From: Stercorarius parasiticus
Lineage: Eukaryota; Chordata; Aves; Charadriiformes; Stercorariidae
DNA: 64,000 bases
Reading direction: 5' to 3'
Assembly (NCBI GenBank): GCA_013396915.1
Contig: VWZL01001945.1
Coordinates: 62,001-126,000, forward strand
Position numbers and translations under genes: made by a program. The notes beneath the pieces are model-generated. The model was not told the origin of the DNA. It saw only the letters and a list, made by a program, of their open reading frames with translations, and made no database searches. This document shows positions 12,533 to 23,710 of the stretch, piece after piece; position 1 is the stretch's first letter; each line of letters opens with the position of its first letter.

Positions 12533-14100
12533 CATAGAATCATCATAGAATCACAGAATGGTTTGTGTTGGAAGAGATTTTAAAGATCACCTAGTTCCAA
12601 CCCCCCTGCCATAGGCAGGGACACTCCAACTACACTAGGTTACTTAAAGCCCCATCCAACCTGGCCTTGAACACCATCCAGCTTCTCTGGGCAATCTGAT
12701 GTGGGTGTCTTATTACCCTCACAGTAAAGAATTTCTTCCTAATATCTAATCTAAATCTACCTTCTTTCAGTTTGAAACCGTTACCCTGTGATAAAGAGTC
12801 TCTCCCCATCTTTCCTGCAGGACTCTTTCAGGTACTGGAAGGCCATTATAAGGTCTCCCCAGACCGTCCTCTTCTCCAGGCTGACTCTCTCAGCCTGTCC
12901 TCATAGTTTAGGTGCTCCAGCCCTCTGATCATCTTCATGGCCCTCCTCTGGACTTGCTCTAACAGGTCCATGTCCTTCTTATCTTGGGGTCCCCAACGCT
13001 GGATGCAGTACTCCAGGTGAGGTCTCACTAAAGTGGAGTAGAGGGGCAGAATCACATTCCTCCACCTGCTGGCCATGCTTCGTTTGATGCAACCCAGGAT
13101 ACAGCTGGCTTTCTGGGCTGTGAGTGCACGTTGCTGGCTCATGTTTGCTACTCATCACTTAACACCCCCAAGTCCTCCTCCTCAGGGCTGCTCTCAATCT
13201 ATTCTCCAATGCCTGTATTTGTGCTTGGGATTGCTGCGACACAGGTGCAGGACCTTGCACTTGGCCTTGTTGAACTTCATGAGGTTTGCATGGACCCACC
13301 TGTCAAGCTTGTCCAGATCCCTCTGGATGGCATCCCTTCCTTCCCGTGTATCAGCTGCACCACAAGCATTCGATCCCACTGTCACTGACAAAGGTGTTAA
13401 ACAGCATCAGTGCCAATACTGACACCTGGGGAATGCCACTCATCACTGGTCTCCACCTGGACATCAATTCACTTACAGCAACTCTTTGAGTGTGGCCATC
13501 CAGCCAATTCCTTATCCACTGAGTTGTCCGTCTTTCAAATCCATGTGTCTCCAATTTAGAGACAAGGCTGTCATGTGGCACAGTGTCAAATGCTTTGCAC
13601 AAGTCCAGGTAGATGATATTGGTTGCTCTCCCCTTGTCCACCAATGCTGTAACCCTGTTGTAGAAGGCCACCAAATTCGTCAGACGCAATTTGCCCTTAG
13701 TGAAGCCATGTTGGCTGTCATTTGTCACCTCCTTATTTTCCATGTACCTTAGCATAGTTTTAAGGAGGATCTGCTCCATTATCTTGCAAGGCACAGAGGT
13801 GAGACTGACTGGTCTGTAGTTCCCTGGGTCTTCCTTTTTTCCCTTTTTAAAAATGGGGGTTATGTTTCCACTTTTCCAGTCAGCAGGAACTTCACCGGAC
13901 TGACACAGCCTCTCAAATATGATGGATAGTGGCTAGTGACTTCATCTGCCAGTTCTCTTAAAATCTGCGGATGCGTCTCATCAGGTCCAGTGGACTTGTG
14001 CACTTTTGGGTTCCTTAGATGGTCTTGACCCTGATTTCCTACAGTGGGTGGTCATTCATTCTCCCAGACCCTGCCTTTGCCTTCTGCCTTGGGCATGGTA
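12533..14100 (-). mobile_element. CR1 LINE, 5'-truncated, minus strand
   Basis: This is a chicken-repeat-1 type non-LTR retrotransposon reading right to left. Its 3' end is marked at 12533-12560 by the complement of the ATTCTATG octamer repeats, followed by the conserved CR1 3' untranslated segment. The body encodes the ORF2 reverse transcriptase in broken frames up to about 14090, where the similarity fades. Full-length CR1 is about 4.5 kb, so roughly the 5' two thirds, including ORF1 and the endonuclease, are missing, as is usual for CR1 copies. Frameshifts, stops and an internal deletion show that it is inactive. Confidence 0.95.
12846..13794 (-). pseudogene. CR1 ORF2 reverse-transcriptase remnant
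   Basis: Three consecutive minus-strand fragments represent one broken ORF2: 13351-13794 (RT palm region), 13194-13391 (just after the catalytic box) and 12846-13142 (C-terminal region with the RPHLEYCIQ and LLEQVQRRA blocks). The first fragment keeps the [10 protein letters not shown] segment with the first catalytic Asp (residues 63-72) and an SGIPQ box, where the usual Gly after Gln is Val. The F-A-D-D box expected next is missing: the sequence near 13361-13370 jumps from the [10 protein letters not shown] side straight to the region before the box, and the frame shifts there. It cannot encode an active polymerase. Confidence 0.9.
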
Positions 14101-16640
14101 TATCTTTATTCAAGCCTAGGGATGCATGAAAAAATAACTGACAAATACTTATTATCCTGTTACGGAAGAGAAGGAAATTAAGATTAAGTAACTACATAAA
14201 AGAGTCACAGACTTCAGAAGACTTCTCATTGGTCACACAGGCATAATCCTTTCTGCTACCCCCAGTTGTTATACAGGGGGAAGTTATTAAAGTCAGGTAA
14301 TAGTCTTTAATTGCTGATAACATGGTAGACAGAAAATAATGGAGAAATAATTTCTAAATAGTTCCATGCTATGTTTACTTTAAGGCATCTTACTGGTGCC
14401 TTATCTTGTTTTGTTCCTTGTGTGTAAATCTGATTCATCTAAACGTTAATATTTAGAATTAAATTCATCAAGTTGCAGAACTTGAAATTCACTTCATTGA
14501 ATTCCATTTAATTGAATTCAATTCAACTTAACTCCCATAAGTAAATTGTGTTAAATGACGCTTTTGTCCTTTGCGTGTCAGAAGGTGTCAAATGTAAATC
14601 ATTAAATAGGATTACAGTTTAATTACTTTCTTCTCCTTTTGAAAAGTGGACAATATTACACTGTTAGTTTTTTTCATATTTACTATCATGTATACATTTT
14701 TTTATTATCTGCACTTTTTTCCTTTAAAAGTCATTTCAGTCCAAACCTGAAAAATCTAACAGAGGTCGTATAATGTGGAAATCAGGATAAAACTGTTTAT
14801 CAGCAATGATATCTCTCAATTCTTCAAATGACATAGCTCTTCTGAAATTATCGACAAGCACTTTTCTCAGAAAGCAGGTATCACCATTCCAATAAACTGT
14901 TTTGACTCCGTTCCTTGCTGAAGAATGTAGGTGGTGTTGAGTACCGCATTAAGGGACAATACAGGGGGTCCTTGGCTCATCAGGGTTTTTTGTTCCCCTT
15001 CTCTCTTTATTAATCAGAAGAAAGGTTTCTGATGACTTTGCTCTCTATAACTAGTAGGGGCAGAAAAAAAAGTCCACTGTTTCAGGAAGTAGAAATTTGC
15101 TTTTGAACAACAGTTTGTCAATACCTAAGAATGAATGCAGCTGTCAAATATTTATATACAATGCTATATTGCTTATATACTGAACGCTCCTTGTCTTTCC
15201 TGTGTCTTCATCTATTTTAGTATGACTACGAAAGCACTGATACTCTCATAGAGAAATATTTAGAACTTCTTTTAAACAACAAGATACTGATCTCGTTCTT
15301 GTATGCTTAGGAGGTTTTTGGAAATGGTCATACTGAAGTCATTAGGATCATGTGTGTGGTATATCGGATGTTAGGCTGTAATGTGAGCAACATGATTCAA
15401 AATTTCAGATTATAGTGTTTCATCTCAAATCATCCATTGAGCTTTCTGGTAGTTTGGTAATTAATTCAAAATCAATAAAGATTCTGCTTCAAGGACCTGA
15501 AAGGGAGAAGAGAGTACTAAAGGAACAGAGTTACGCAAGGTGACTTATTGGAAATTATATTCTGAATGCAGAAAAATCCATAATTTTTTAAGTGTGTTCA
15601 GAGTAGGCAATTTAGATAACTAAATGCATATAATTTCATAGGCAGTTATTTAATTTCTACCTCTGTAATAGAAAAAAAAATGTTTTCATTGAAGCTGAAG
15701 TCTAACAGTACATGAGCATATCTTCATAACTCTGCAAAAAAATGTGTTTTCCATATTTTGAGCATAAAGACTATAAAAAAAACTCTAGCAAAGTGTAACA
15801 GGAGTGCACAACCAAACCAAAACAAAAACTTCCAAGTAACACAACAGTAATCATAAAAGAGGATAACTTCTTCCTTAAATGTTAATTTTTTTAATTATTC
15901 AACCTCTACCTTTACTTATATGCATCAATTATGCATTCTGTATTTGTAATAAAAGCATGAGAAAACAAAACTGCAACATACTGAAGGTTTCACCCATTAT
16001 TCTGATTCATATCACACTTGAAGTATTTAATGAATGTTATAAAAGAAATAAAATCTACATATTACTTCTTATTCTTTTTAAATTCTACTTCGCAATGGTA
16101 ACTTAGAAAGACTTTAAGACTGGAAAAGAAATTCTGCTTTTTATCTTGTGCATTTAAAACATAAGAGTCATTGCTATTCCTTTTTCACTTTACGAGGTTA
16201 ATTTGCTTTCTTTCTTATGTGCAAGAGTAGAGAGACTTCCTAAGAAGCAAAATAACATTAGGAAAATGTAATTATGAAACCACAAATAGTAACATGACAA
16301 AATAATACTTTCAGATGTAAACCCCAAATTAACCTAAAAGTAGAATGACTTAGATTAAAAATCAGTTAACTTCCTTTATTTTTTAACATTTTGACATACA
16401 TTAAAGTTTTGTAGTTTGAATATCCTATTAATCCAAAAGAGCTGTCTGCTTGTTTACTCTGTGCTTAGCAAAATGTGTGCTTATTTTTGTCTGTATTGCT
16501 TAAAGCAACACCATCTGGTACTAAAACTTGTCCTTTGCTGGTAATGATCTAATGTTAAACCAAAAAAACCCCAAACATTAATTCACCTCTTTAGTTTATA
16601 TGAGAGTTAAATGCACTCTCAGTGCTGATACTAGACATGG
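14101..16640. other. AT-rich sequence, no gene seen
   Basis: Unique-looking AT-rich sequence. A cluster of near-palindromic TTGAATT and GAATTC words occurs at about 14495-14530. No supported gene or mobile element. Confidence 0.6.
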
Positions 16641-16645
16641 ATACA

Positions 16646-16700
16646 CTATGTAAACGTGTACTATGTAATAGTACTGTGTAATAGGCATTGCGTAATAGCA
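16646..16700 (+). repeat. Degenerate 14-15 bp tandem repeat with GTAATAG core
   Basis: Four imperfect copies follow one another: CTATGTAAACGTGTA, CTATGTAATAGTA, CTGTGTAATAGGCAT and TGCGTAATAGCAAG. The ATTGCGTAAT-like core in the last copy resembles a C/EBP-type site. Because a CpG-rich patch follows within 100 bp, these could be enhancer repeats of an LTR, but that is inference. Confidence 0.6.
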
Positions 16701-16789
16701 AGTTGTGGAATAATTATTAAATTGGCCAATACAAAAGTACAGCATTGTTCACGCATTAATGAAAGTCATAAAATCAAGAGGCTTCTGAG

Positions 16790-17265
16790 GTAGAATACGG
16801 CCGCAGCTGGCACACAAAGAGTGCAACACCTGCGATTCCCTGTACAAGGTTTTTTGCGAAACTACACGAGGGATGGAACGGAACGCAATTGTTCCGTGGC
16901 CTTCCCTTGTGACGAATAGCAGATATGGGAATGAGATGATACTACGGAAGAGATAAGCTGCCTACTTGCTTACTACGAAACAGATAAGCGGCCCTACACA
17001 CTACCCAAGCCAACATTTCGTCAAATGTTGATGAAATNTAAACCTAGCCGCACCTAGCCTCCCACCTCGGTGAGGAGTGTTAGAACGCAAGGGGGTTTAT
17101 CTTCTGCCAAAACCACTTTGCCCCTTTCCACACAACACAAGTCCAGGTACTCCTCTCTCATTTTATAAAATCCATGCCAGAACAATCCAACTTCTTTTCC
17201 AGCTAGCTGAGAGGAGGTTTGCAGCACCTGTGGGGTGAACTGAACAAAATTAACATTGTGCAAGT
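16790..17265. other. CpG-rich patch, possible retroviral remnant
   Basis: About 16 CpG dinucleotides fall between 16797 and 17085, whereas the surroundings have roughly one per 100 bp or fewer. The base at 17038 is ambiguous (n). To the right, a 69-codon frame on the minus strand (17054-17263) has a balanced, protein-like composition, but I recognise no family in it. Read on the minus strand, that frame ends just before a purine-rich GAGGTGGGAGG, which is where a retroviral polypurine tract would sit before a 3' LTR; the CpG-rich patch would then be the LTR. This reading is tentative. A young insertion or an unmethylated regulatory patch are alternatives. Confidence 0.35.
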
Positions 17266-20106
17266 CAGGTCTTCCGGAATGTTCTTAGTAACCTGTGTGC
17301 TCTGGAATAGTCTTTATTTCTTGACAGATATATGTCTTATCTGGTCCCTTCTTGCTACTGAGAATCCCTGTCAGAAAACTGATCTGTTGTGAAAAGAATA
17401 TATAAGTATTATATTTTCTTATTTGACACACAGTTCTCTGAGTTATACCACTTTCAGGACTATGTCAGAAAAGACAGAAAAGACTAGATCACGCCAAATA
17501 TATTAAAAAATTAGGCTAATGATGCTAACTCATAAATGAAGGTACAGAATACCAACAAAATTAAATACAACTTGTTGCCAAAGCTATGGGACTATATGGT
17601 GTTTTCATGAAGGAATAGTGAACCACAGTGGAATAAGCAAGGGACAGTAAATCAAGAACCAGAGTTTATTACTGATTCTGTCTTTAAGTCATTGTGTGCT
17701 TTTGGGCAAAATGTATGCAGTTAGATTTTAAAAAGCAACTTCTGCTGTCTGGAGATGCTGTGAGTCCCTGAAAACCTCTGAAAAACCTTACAATTGACTC
17801 AACTGGAGACCCTAAATTGGAGTGCCTACAGACATACAGACACACCACCNCAAGTGAAGGGATGGTGGTGATACGATGCTTCTACTGATGCTTGGACATT
17901 GTTCTTTAATTTTGAAGGAAATACTGAGGGGGTCAAGATTGCTATGTTAACAGCTACTGGCAGTTCTACAAGAATGCAGACCTCTCAGTGAGGTTATTTG
18001 ACTCAATCTATAAACCTGACGGCAACATTCCTTTGGGTGCTATTTAGGAGAGCCCCGTTCAAAGTCAAGTGGTTGACACATGGTCAGTGCTACTTTAACA
18101 CAAAAAATTCAGAGCTCTGTCTAAGGGAAACATGGGGTTTTGTGCTTTTCCTAATTGGGATGTTAAGAAATGCTTAAAAATTATTTTTTAATTCTACTGA
18201 AATTTCATATGATGATATTCAATCATTACTAGAGAAGTTGGATTGCTTTCCTTGCATTTAAATTTGCAGTTATAACTGCAGAAGCATGGCAACAAGATAA
18301 TAGAATTTCTTAAAACTTTGAAAAGAAATTAAACTGTCAGCTTAGACATTACAGCATCACCGCAGTACTGTAGAAATTAAAAGCACTTCATTACTTATGA
18401 AAGTGTAGAACATCATTGCAAACTTTAGTTTTTCTTCTTCCAAAATAGATGACAAACAAAATGGTTGATCACCCATTTTTCATACAGTCTAGCAGAAATA
18501 TTGCAGTTATGTATTTTGGAAGCCTCTCATAGTATGGCAGGCACTTAAATTCAAGTAATTGTTACTATTATAAGTCTTGAAGTCATGGGAACAAGATTGC
18601 TGTTAATGACAGAAATAACACAGATTATAAGGGTGTGTGATTTAACTACAGAATATTTTTTTCTAGTCTCTTAAGAGTGATACCCTCTCTGTCTTACATG
18701 AACCCAGAATACAAATCTTTGCAAAGAAACATTATCCATTTAGCAGAAAAGACAGGTCTTAATGGGAATTTCATTTTCTTTACAGGAAGCATTGAGGCTA
18801 TACGAGGTAGTGGCTGCAGCTGTCCTTCTCTCTATGCAGAATATTTCTAGCCTCCAGTGACTTCCTGTGTATACCACTTTGACAACTTTAAAAGCCTTTA
18901 CAGAGATCCTCTCCTCGATGTTGTGGAAGAGTCTGCACTATAAGATCTTAAAAAAACCTGACTTGAATTTTTAGGTTAGCATTTTAACAGATCTGGTACA
19001 CACAGAGATCTGTTCCATGTGTGACTAGTAGTCTCTTAAAATAAAACAGTAACGTTATAAAAGAAATCATATCAAACTAAATGTGAACAAATCCATTTCC
19101 TCTTTCCAACTAGTGGTGTGATGCCAGAAAGTAGTATAATTTAAAAATTATGACTAGGAAAGAGTCTGATTTCTATAATGCAGAAAATAATTGTCTAATT
19201 TGTATTTAAAATCTGATTTCCATCAAAGAGGTGCTATCAACATTTAGCTGATATCTAAAAGTAGGTTATCTTTGGATATATTAAGACTTTTCTTAAGTAA
19301 TTGCTTATGGATGACTGCAACAGGCTAGGGAACAAGAAATAAAATGTTTTAAAGTGTGTGAACTTTCTTGCGTTTTAGCTGTTGATGAATGATGAATCTG
19401 CTGATGGATATTGTCAAAAAACACCCTGTGTGTATTTGTAAGAACTATGTAAAAAACATTACATGGAGAAATGAAAGACAAGATTGTTAAAAGTGCATGA
19501 AAAGCATGCTCCTGAAAATAAACAAGCAAAGAAACACAGTTCACCCACAAATGGAATAATACATCCCAGTTTCTGTTGATCTGTTTAATGTGCATATATT
19601 ATTATTTTTTCAGTATATTTCCTCTGTTCAGACGTGTCTAAACCTGTGAAGTTTTGAAATGCAACTGTAAGCATGAAATGAGAAGAAAAATCTGCTCTAA
19701 AAGAGCAATTTTTTTCCTTAAATTTTGGAGAAAATTCTCCTTGATTCTTTATTCGTTCATTTTTTGGAATACAATACCACTTTGATTTTCATCTTTCATA
19801 GCAGCTTACGCAGAATGGTTTGCAAATTAAATGAAGTAATTATAGAGTTAAAGTGAGTGTCTAACAATTGATCAAATTTGAGAGATATTTGAAAAGGCAC
19901 TGTTTTCTATAGAGATTTCAATTGAGATTGAGAATCAAAGAAATTAATAGTCATTGAAGGGCTGTTTCAGATCTCAAGAGCTTCAAATAAGAAGAAATTC
20001 ATATACTATCACTAGTAATTCAGTGATAGAATAAAATAAGAGACTAAGCATTTGCTAGATTGCCCTGAATAGTAAAAGGATGTAAGATTTAGGAACAGTC
20101 TGGAAG
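17266..20106. other. AT-rich sequence, no gene seen
   Basis: No gene or mobile element that I can support. One ambiguous base (n) lies at 17850 within a CACCACC-rich stretch. Confidence 0.6.
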
Positions 20107-20200
20107 ATAACCATGATTTTTAAAACACAAACAAACAAAAAACAAAAACCAAACCAAATAAAAAAAAAACCCACAACAACCCAAAACAACCTACAAAACC
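20107..20200. repeat. A/C-rich low-complexity tract
   Basis: An almost G-free stretch of AAAC, AAACC and poly-A words. It yields an Asn/Lys/Gln-rich frame on one strand and a Phe/Val/Cys-rich hydrophobic frame on the other, both artefacts of composition. Confidence 0.8.
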
Positions 20201-21309
20201 TTGTGAACAACAAGAGACAAAAGAAGACTAACTTATTTTTAATTTTCCTTTCTTCCACTTTTTGGAGAACTAGTTTATTTGTAACTGTAGACTTTGTCTT
20301 TTTGTCGACTCTGCAAAAACTAAGTCAGCCTCAGTGGTGATTGTGTGAAGAGCTAGGAAGCAACATACTTGCAGATGGAGGGTTAGCCTCAGAGAAGACA
20401 GAGAAGATATGAGACAAGAATTGTTTGACTGAGACTGTCTTTGCACGATGGCCACTTACCAGAGTGTCTTCTGTACATATATACAACATGGAAGAGAGTA
20501 CGAAAGAAAATAAAAATCAGCAATAGGAACCAGGAGTGAATTGAAATAAATGAGGTTTCTAATTTAGAATCCTGATTTCCTAGTCTGAGAGTGGCTGGAA
20601 ACCTGGCAGTGGTAAGTTTCTTCTCTGGCTCAGTGAAGGTCCAGCAGTCTCAAGAGAGGCTGGTCTAGGACAGGGTAGCACTGCAAAGGATGATGATATG
20701 AAGACACATAATATCAGCCTCCAGTGAAACTGGTTTCTGAGCCCTTAAACTATTCCTGTTCGCAATTCATAATGAAGAATTATGTACCGTCTCATTTCCC
20801 CTGCATATGAATGCTGTCCTTCACTGCAACTAGGACACAGTTGTCTGTGGTGGCAAAACAGATATATAATTTAGATGTCTCCATTTCAGCTTCAGCTGTA
20901 TGCTGACAGAAGTGCTGAAATCCATTCCTTGCATATGAAACTTCACTTTTTCGTGTGTTTTCTCAGAGCATGTCTGTTTGCATTTCATCAGTTCTGCCCA
21001 TATCATACTGAGATGGAGAGAAGAGGCTAAATTAATTATGTAATAAGTATTTGTGTGATTTATGCATTATGCAAACATTTTTAATACAGTTACTGACAGA
21101 TGCGCTGTACTGTGGCAGCATTGGTTTTAATTTTTCATTGTTATTTTACATAAGTTTACAATTGATATTAATACAAAACTCCCTAGTTTTCATATAGCCA
21201 GGAAATAATCATATTTTATTTGTAAGAGCATGCCAACCCACTAACTTCTTCCTGTAATACATTTTTTTTAAATAAAAATACTACCTTTGAGGGAATAAAA
21301 AGCCATAAA

Positions 21310-22450
21310 ACCAGACTAATTAAGCCCAAAAGAGACTTTTAGAAGCCTTTAGTCAAATACCCTGCTCTAAGGAAGGTCAGGTATGGAATCAGACTAGGAC
21401 TTTGTTCATTTGGGTTTTGAAAAGTCTCCAAAGATGGAGCCTGTACAGATTCTCTGGCCTTTCCCTCACGCCAAAATTTTTCTCCTTATGTCCAGCCTGA
21501 ACCTCTCTTGTTTCTGTTTATACCTGTTTTCTCTACCTCTATGCACCACTGGCTTCATCTTCTCAATGACCTCCTGGTCAGCTAGGCAGACGTTAAGTCT
21601 CTCCTGCAGCTACTTCTTCTCCAGGCTGAAAAAACACCAGTTCCTCAGCCCCTCTTCACAGGGCAAGTACTCCAGCCCCCAACCAGCTCACTGGTCCTCC
21701 TTGGACCTTGCTCCACATCGTTAATGTCTTTTTTGTATGGGGGATCCAAAACTGGGCACAGTATCTAGCTGTAGTCAAATCAGTGCAGATTAGAGAGGGG
21801 TAATCCCTTCTCTTGACCTACCAGCTGTGCCCATGTTACTAACAGCCTACGACACTGCTGGCTATCTTTGCTGCCAGGGCAGGCTGCTGGCTCATGCTTA
21901 GCTTGCTGCTGACCCAGAAAACCAGGGTCTTTTCTGCAAAGCTGCTTCCCAGCCAGTCAGTTCCCAGACTATAGGGCTGCCAGGGGTTACCCCTTCCAGC
22001 TGCAGAAATATGCATGTGCCATTCAATTTCATTAGGTTCCTGTCAGCCCTTTCCTACAGCCTTCTAGATCCCTCTGGATAGTAGTCCTGCCTTCAGTTAT
22101 ATCAGATGGTTCTCTCAATTTGGCAACATTTGCAAGTTTGGTGAGAGTGTGCTCCCTTACCTGAAAACGTCAGGCAGGAAAAGTACCAGGACAGACCCTT
22201 GCAGTACTGCACTTATTAGTCTTCTCTAGGTAGAGTATTGCCCATTAACTCTGAACCCAAGGTCCATCCGAACTCATCTAGCTGTTTATCCATCCAGATC
22301 ATAACATCCCAGCTTGGATATAGGAGTGTTGTGGGAGATGGTTTCTAAAATCTTGCTACAAAAGCTGAGGTAAATGACATCTACTGATCTCATCTCATCC
22401 ACAAACCTAGGCATTTTACTAGAGACGGCAATGAATTTGGTGAGCTATTC
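21310..22450 (-). mobile_element. Old, diverged CR1 LINE, minus strand
   Basis: The order of landmarks is that of a minus-strand CR1: the 3' segment complementary to the GATGGAGACTCCACAACC region at about 21425, the CCAGGCTGAA block at 21620, GGCTGCTGGCTCATG at 21880-21896, TTAGGTTCCTGTCAGCCC at 22033, and the CCTCTGGAT...TTTGCAAG (RT box) region at 22070-22140. Similarity continues to about 22450. Every block carries many substitutions and small indels and no frame longer than about 100 codons survives, so this copy is clearly older than the ones at 12533, 37614 and 42081. It is 5'-truncated and lacks a clear octamer tail. Confidence 0.85.
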
Positions 22451-22849
22451 ATTAGAGTACAAAGCATACACAAGTGTTGCTCAGATAAGTGAGGTCTTGA
22501 GTACATCTAGCCAGTTTTAACTCTGTATTCTGGTATGTTTCGGGGAAGCAAACCATTTAGTTAACTTTTGGATGGGAGGCATATCCAAAAGCTCTGGACT
22601 ACATATGTAGTCTGCCCTGCTCTAAGGATCTAGATATGCACAGAACAATAATAAAGAAGCATAGATGAACTCTTAACAGTTTTATGTCCTTTCACATTTG
22701 GAGTTGGAGTCTGAAAGGTGATAGTAAGCCAAGTAAGAACAGCTAATTAGCTTTAGAGACAGAGATAGCGAAAAATAGGTTTGCCTGGCCTGATGTGACT
22801 GGTAATGCTGTTGGCAGCTTTTGTAAATCATCTAAATGGGAAGCAATAA

Positions 22850-23710
22850 AAAGTGAAAACAATACCCCTTTATGGGGGAACACATCCATGGACATCCAAC
22901 GCCGCATAGAAGGCTAATCACAAGGTAGAACCATGATGTGTAAATGCCAGGCTGCCAGACAGGACTGGACACCTTGCCCAGCACAAATAAGTGTCCTGTT
23001 CCCCTGCATCAGTGGGAAGTGGAAGCCTTCAACCCAGAGAGGGAGGGGAATAGAGGGCAGGAGTGGTGAGGGGGAGCAGAATAGGAATTGCTAACTCCCT
23101 GCTATACCCATCCATTTAGTAAATAAAAATCTGAAAGTTATGTTCCTGAGTGATGAGGTTCTGCCCTTATGTCTGCTTATGGCTGTGACATTTGGTGGAG
23201 AATGAGGATAAGGGTGCCTGCATGTTATGCAGCAAAGCATTTTATGCTTTGTCAGCAATGCGAAGCACTTCTTTTGTGTGCCAGGTCTCATTGCTTGTGC
23301 AGAATCGCTGCCTTGGTGTACCAAGGGTGTGAATTTTGTCTCTTTGTGTACTGAGTTCATTGGTTCAAGCAAGACCACAGGCCTTAGCCCACTGCATTCC
23401 CCTGGGAAGGGAATGTATTGGGAGTGAGAATTTGTGTGAGCTGCTTCCATGTATACTGAACATGGTTGTTTGTTCTTCTGGGGAACCAGAAGTGTGTGTG
23501 ATGTCTGTGTAAAAGATGCCAGCATTTGCCATGGAGATGGATGTCAGCGTGACATCTGCTAGCATGCATCGAACCTGATTAGCCTGTGAGTAAGAACAGG
23601 ATCAGGCCATTTGTATTGCTCCTGTTTATGCAAGTGCTGTTTGTGTGCATGCAGTGCCTGTAAAAGCACAGCTCTCCTGTCTTTGTACATGTGTTAGTGG
23701 CTGTCTGTGT
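22850..23710 (+). mobile_element. Possible decayed endogenous retrovirus LTR and leader
   Basis: The segment is GC-richer than its flanks. An AATAAA at 23121-23126 is followed about 65 bp later by GTGACATTTGGTGGAGAATG near 23187, a phrase I associate with the primer-binding region just inside avian ERV 5' LTRs. Downstream to about 23700 the sequence is TG-rich with no coding similarity, as a leader might be. Neither an LTR 5' end nor a second LTR is apparent. A 144-codon minus-strand frame over 23091-23525 overlaps shorter plus-strand frames and looks accidental. The assignment rests on a remembered motif. Confidence 0.35.

Noticed and set aside
13075..13422. Plus-strand frames of 85-115 codons inside the minus-strand CR1
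   Set aside because: Antisense shadows of the CR1 ORF2 remnant.
23091..23525. 144-codon minus-strand open frame
   Set aside because: Overlaps open frames on the opposite strand and sits in a probable retroelement leader; no motif recognised.
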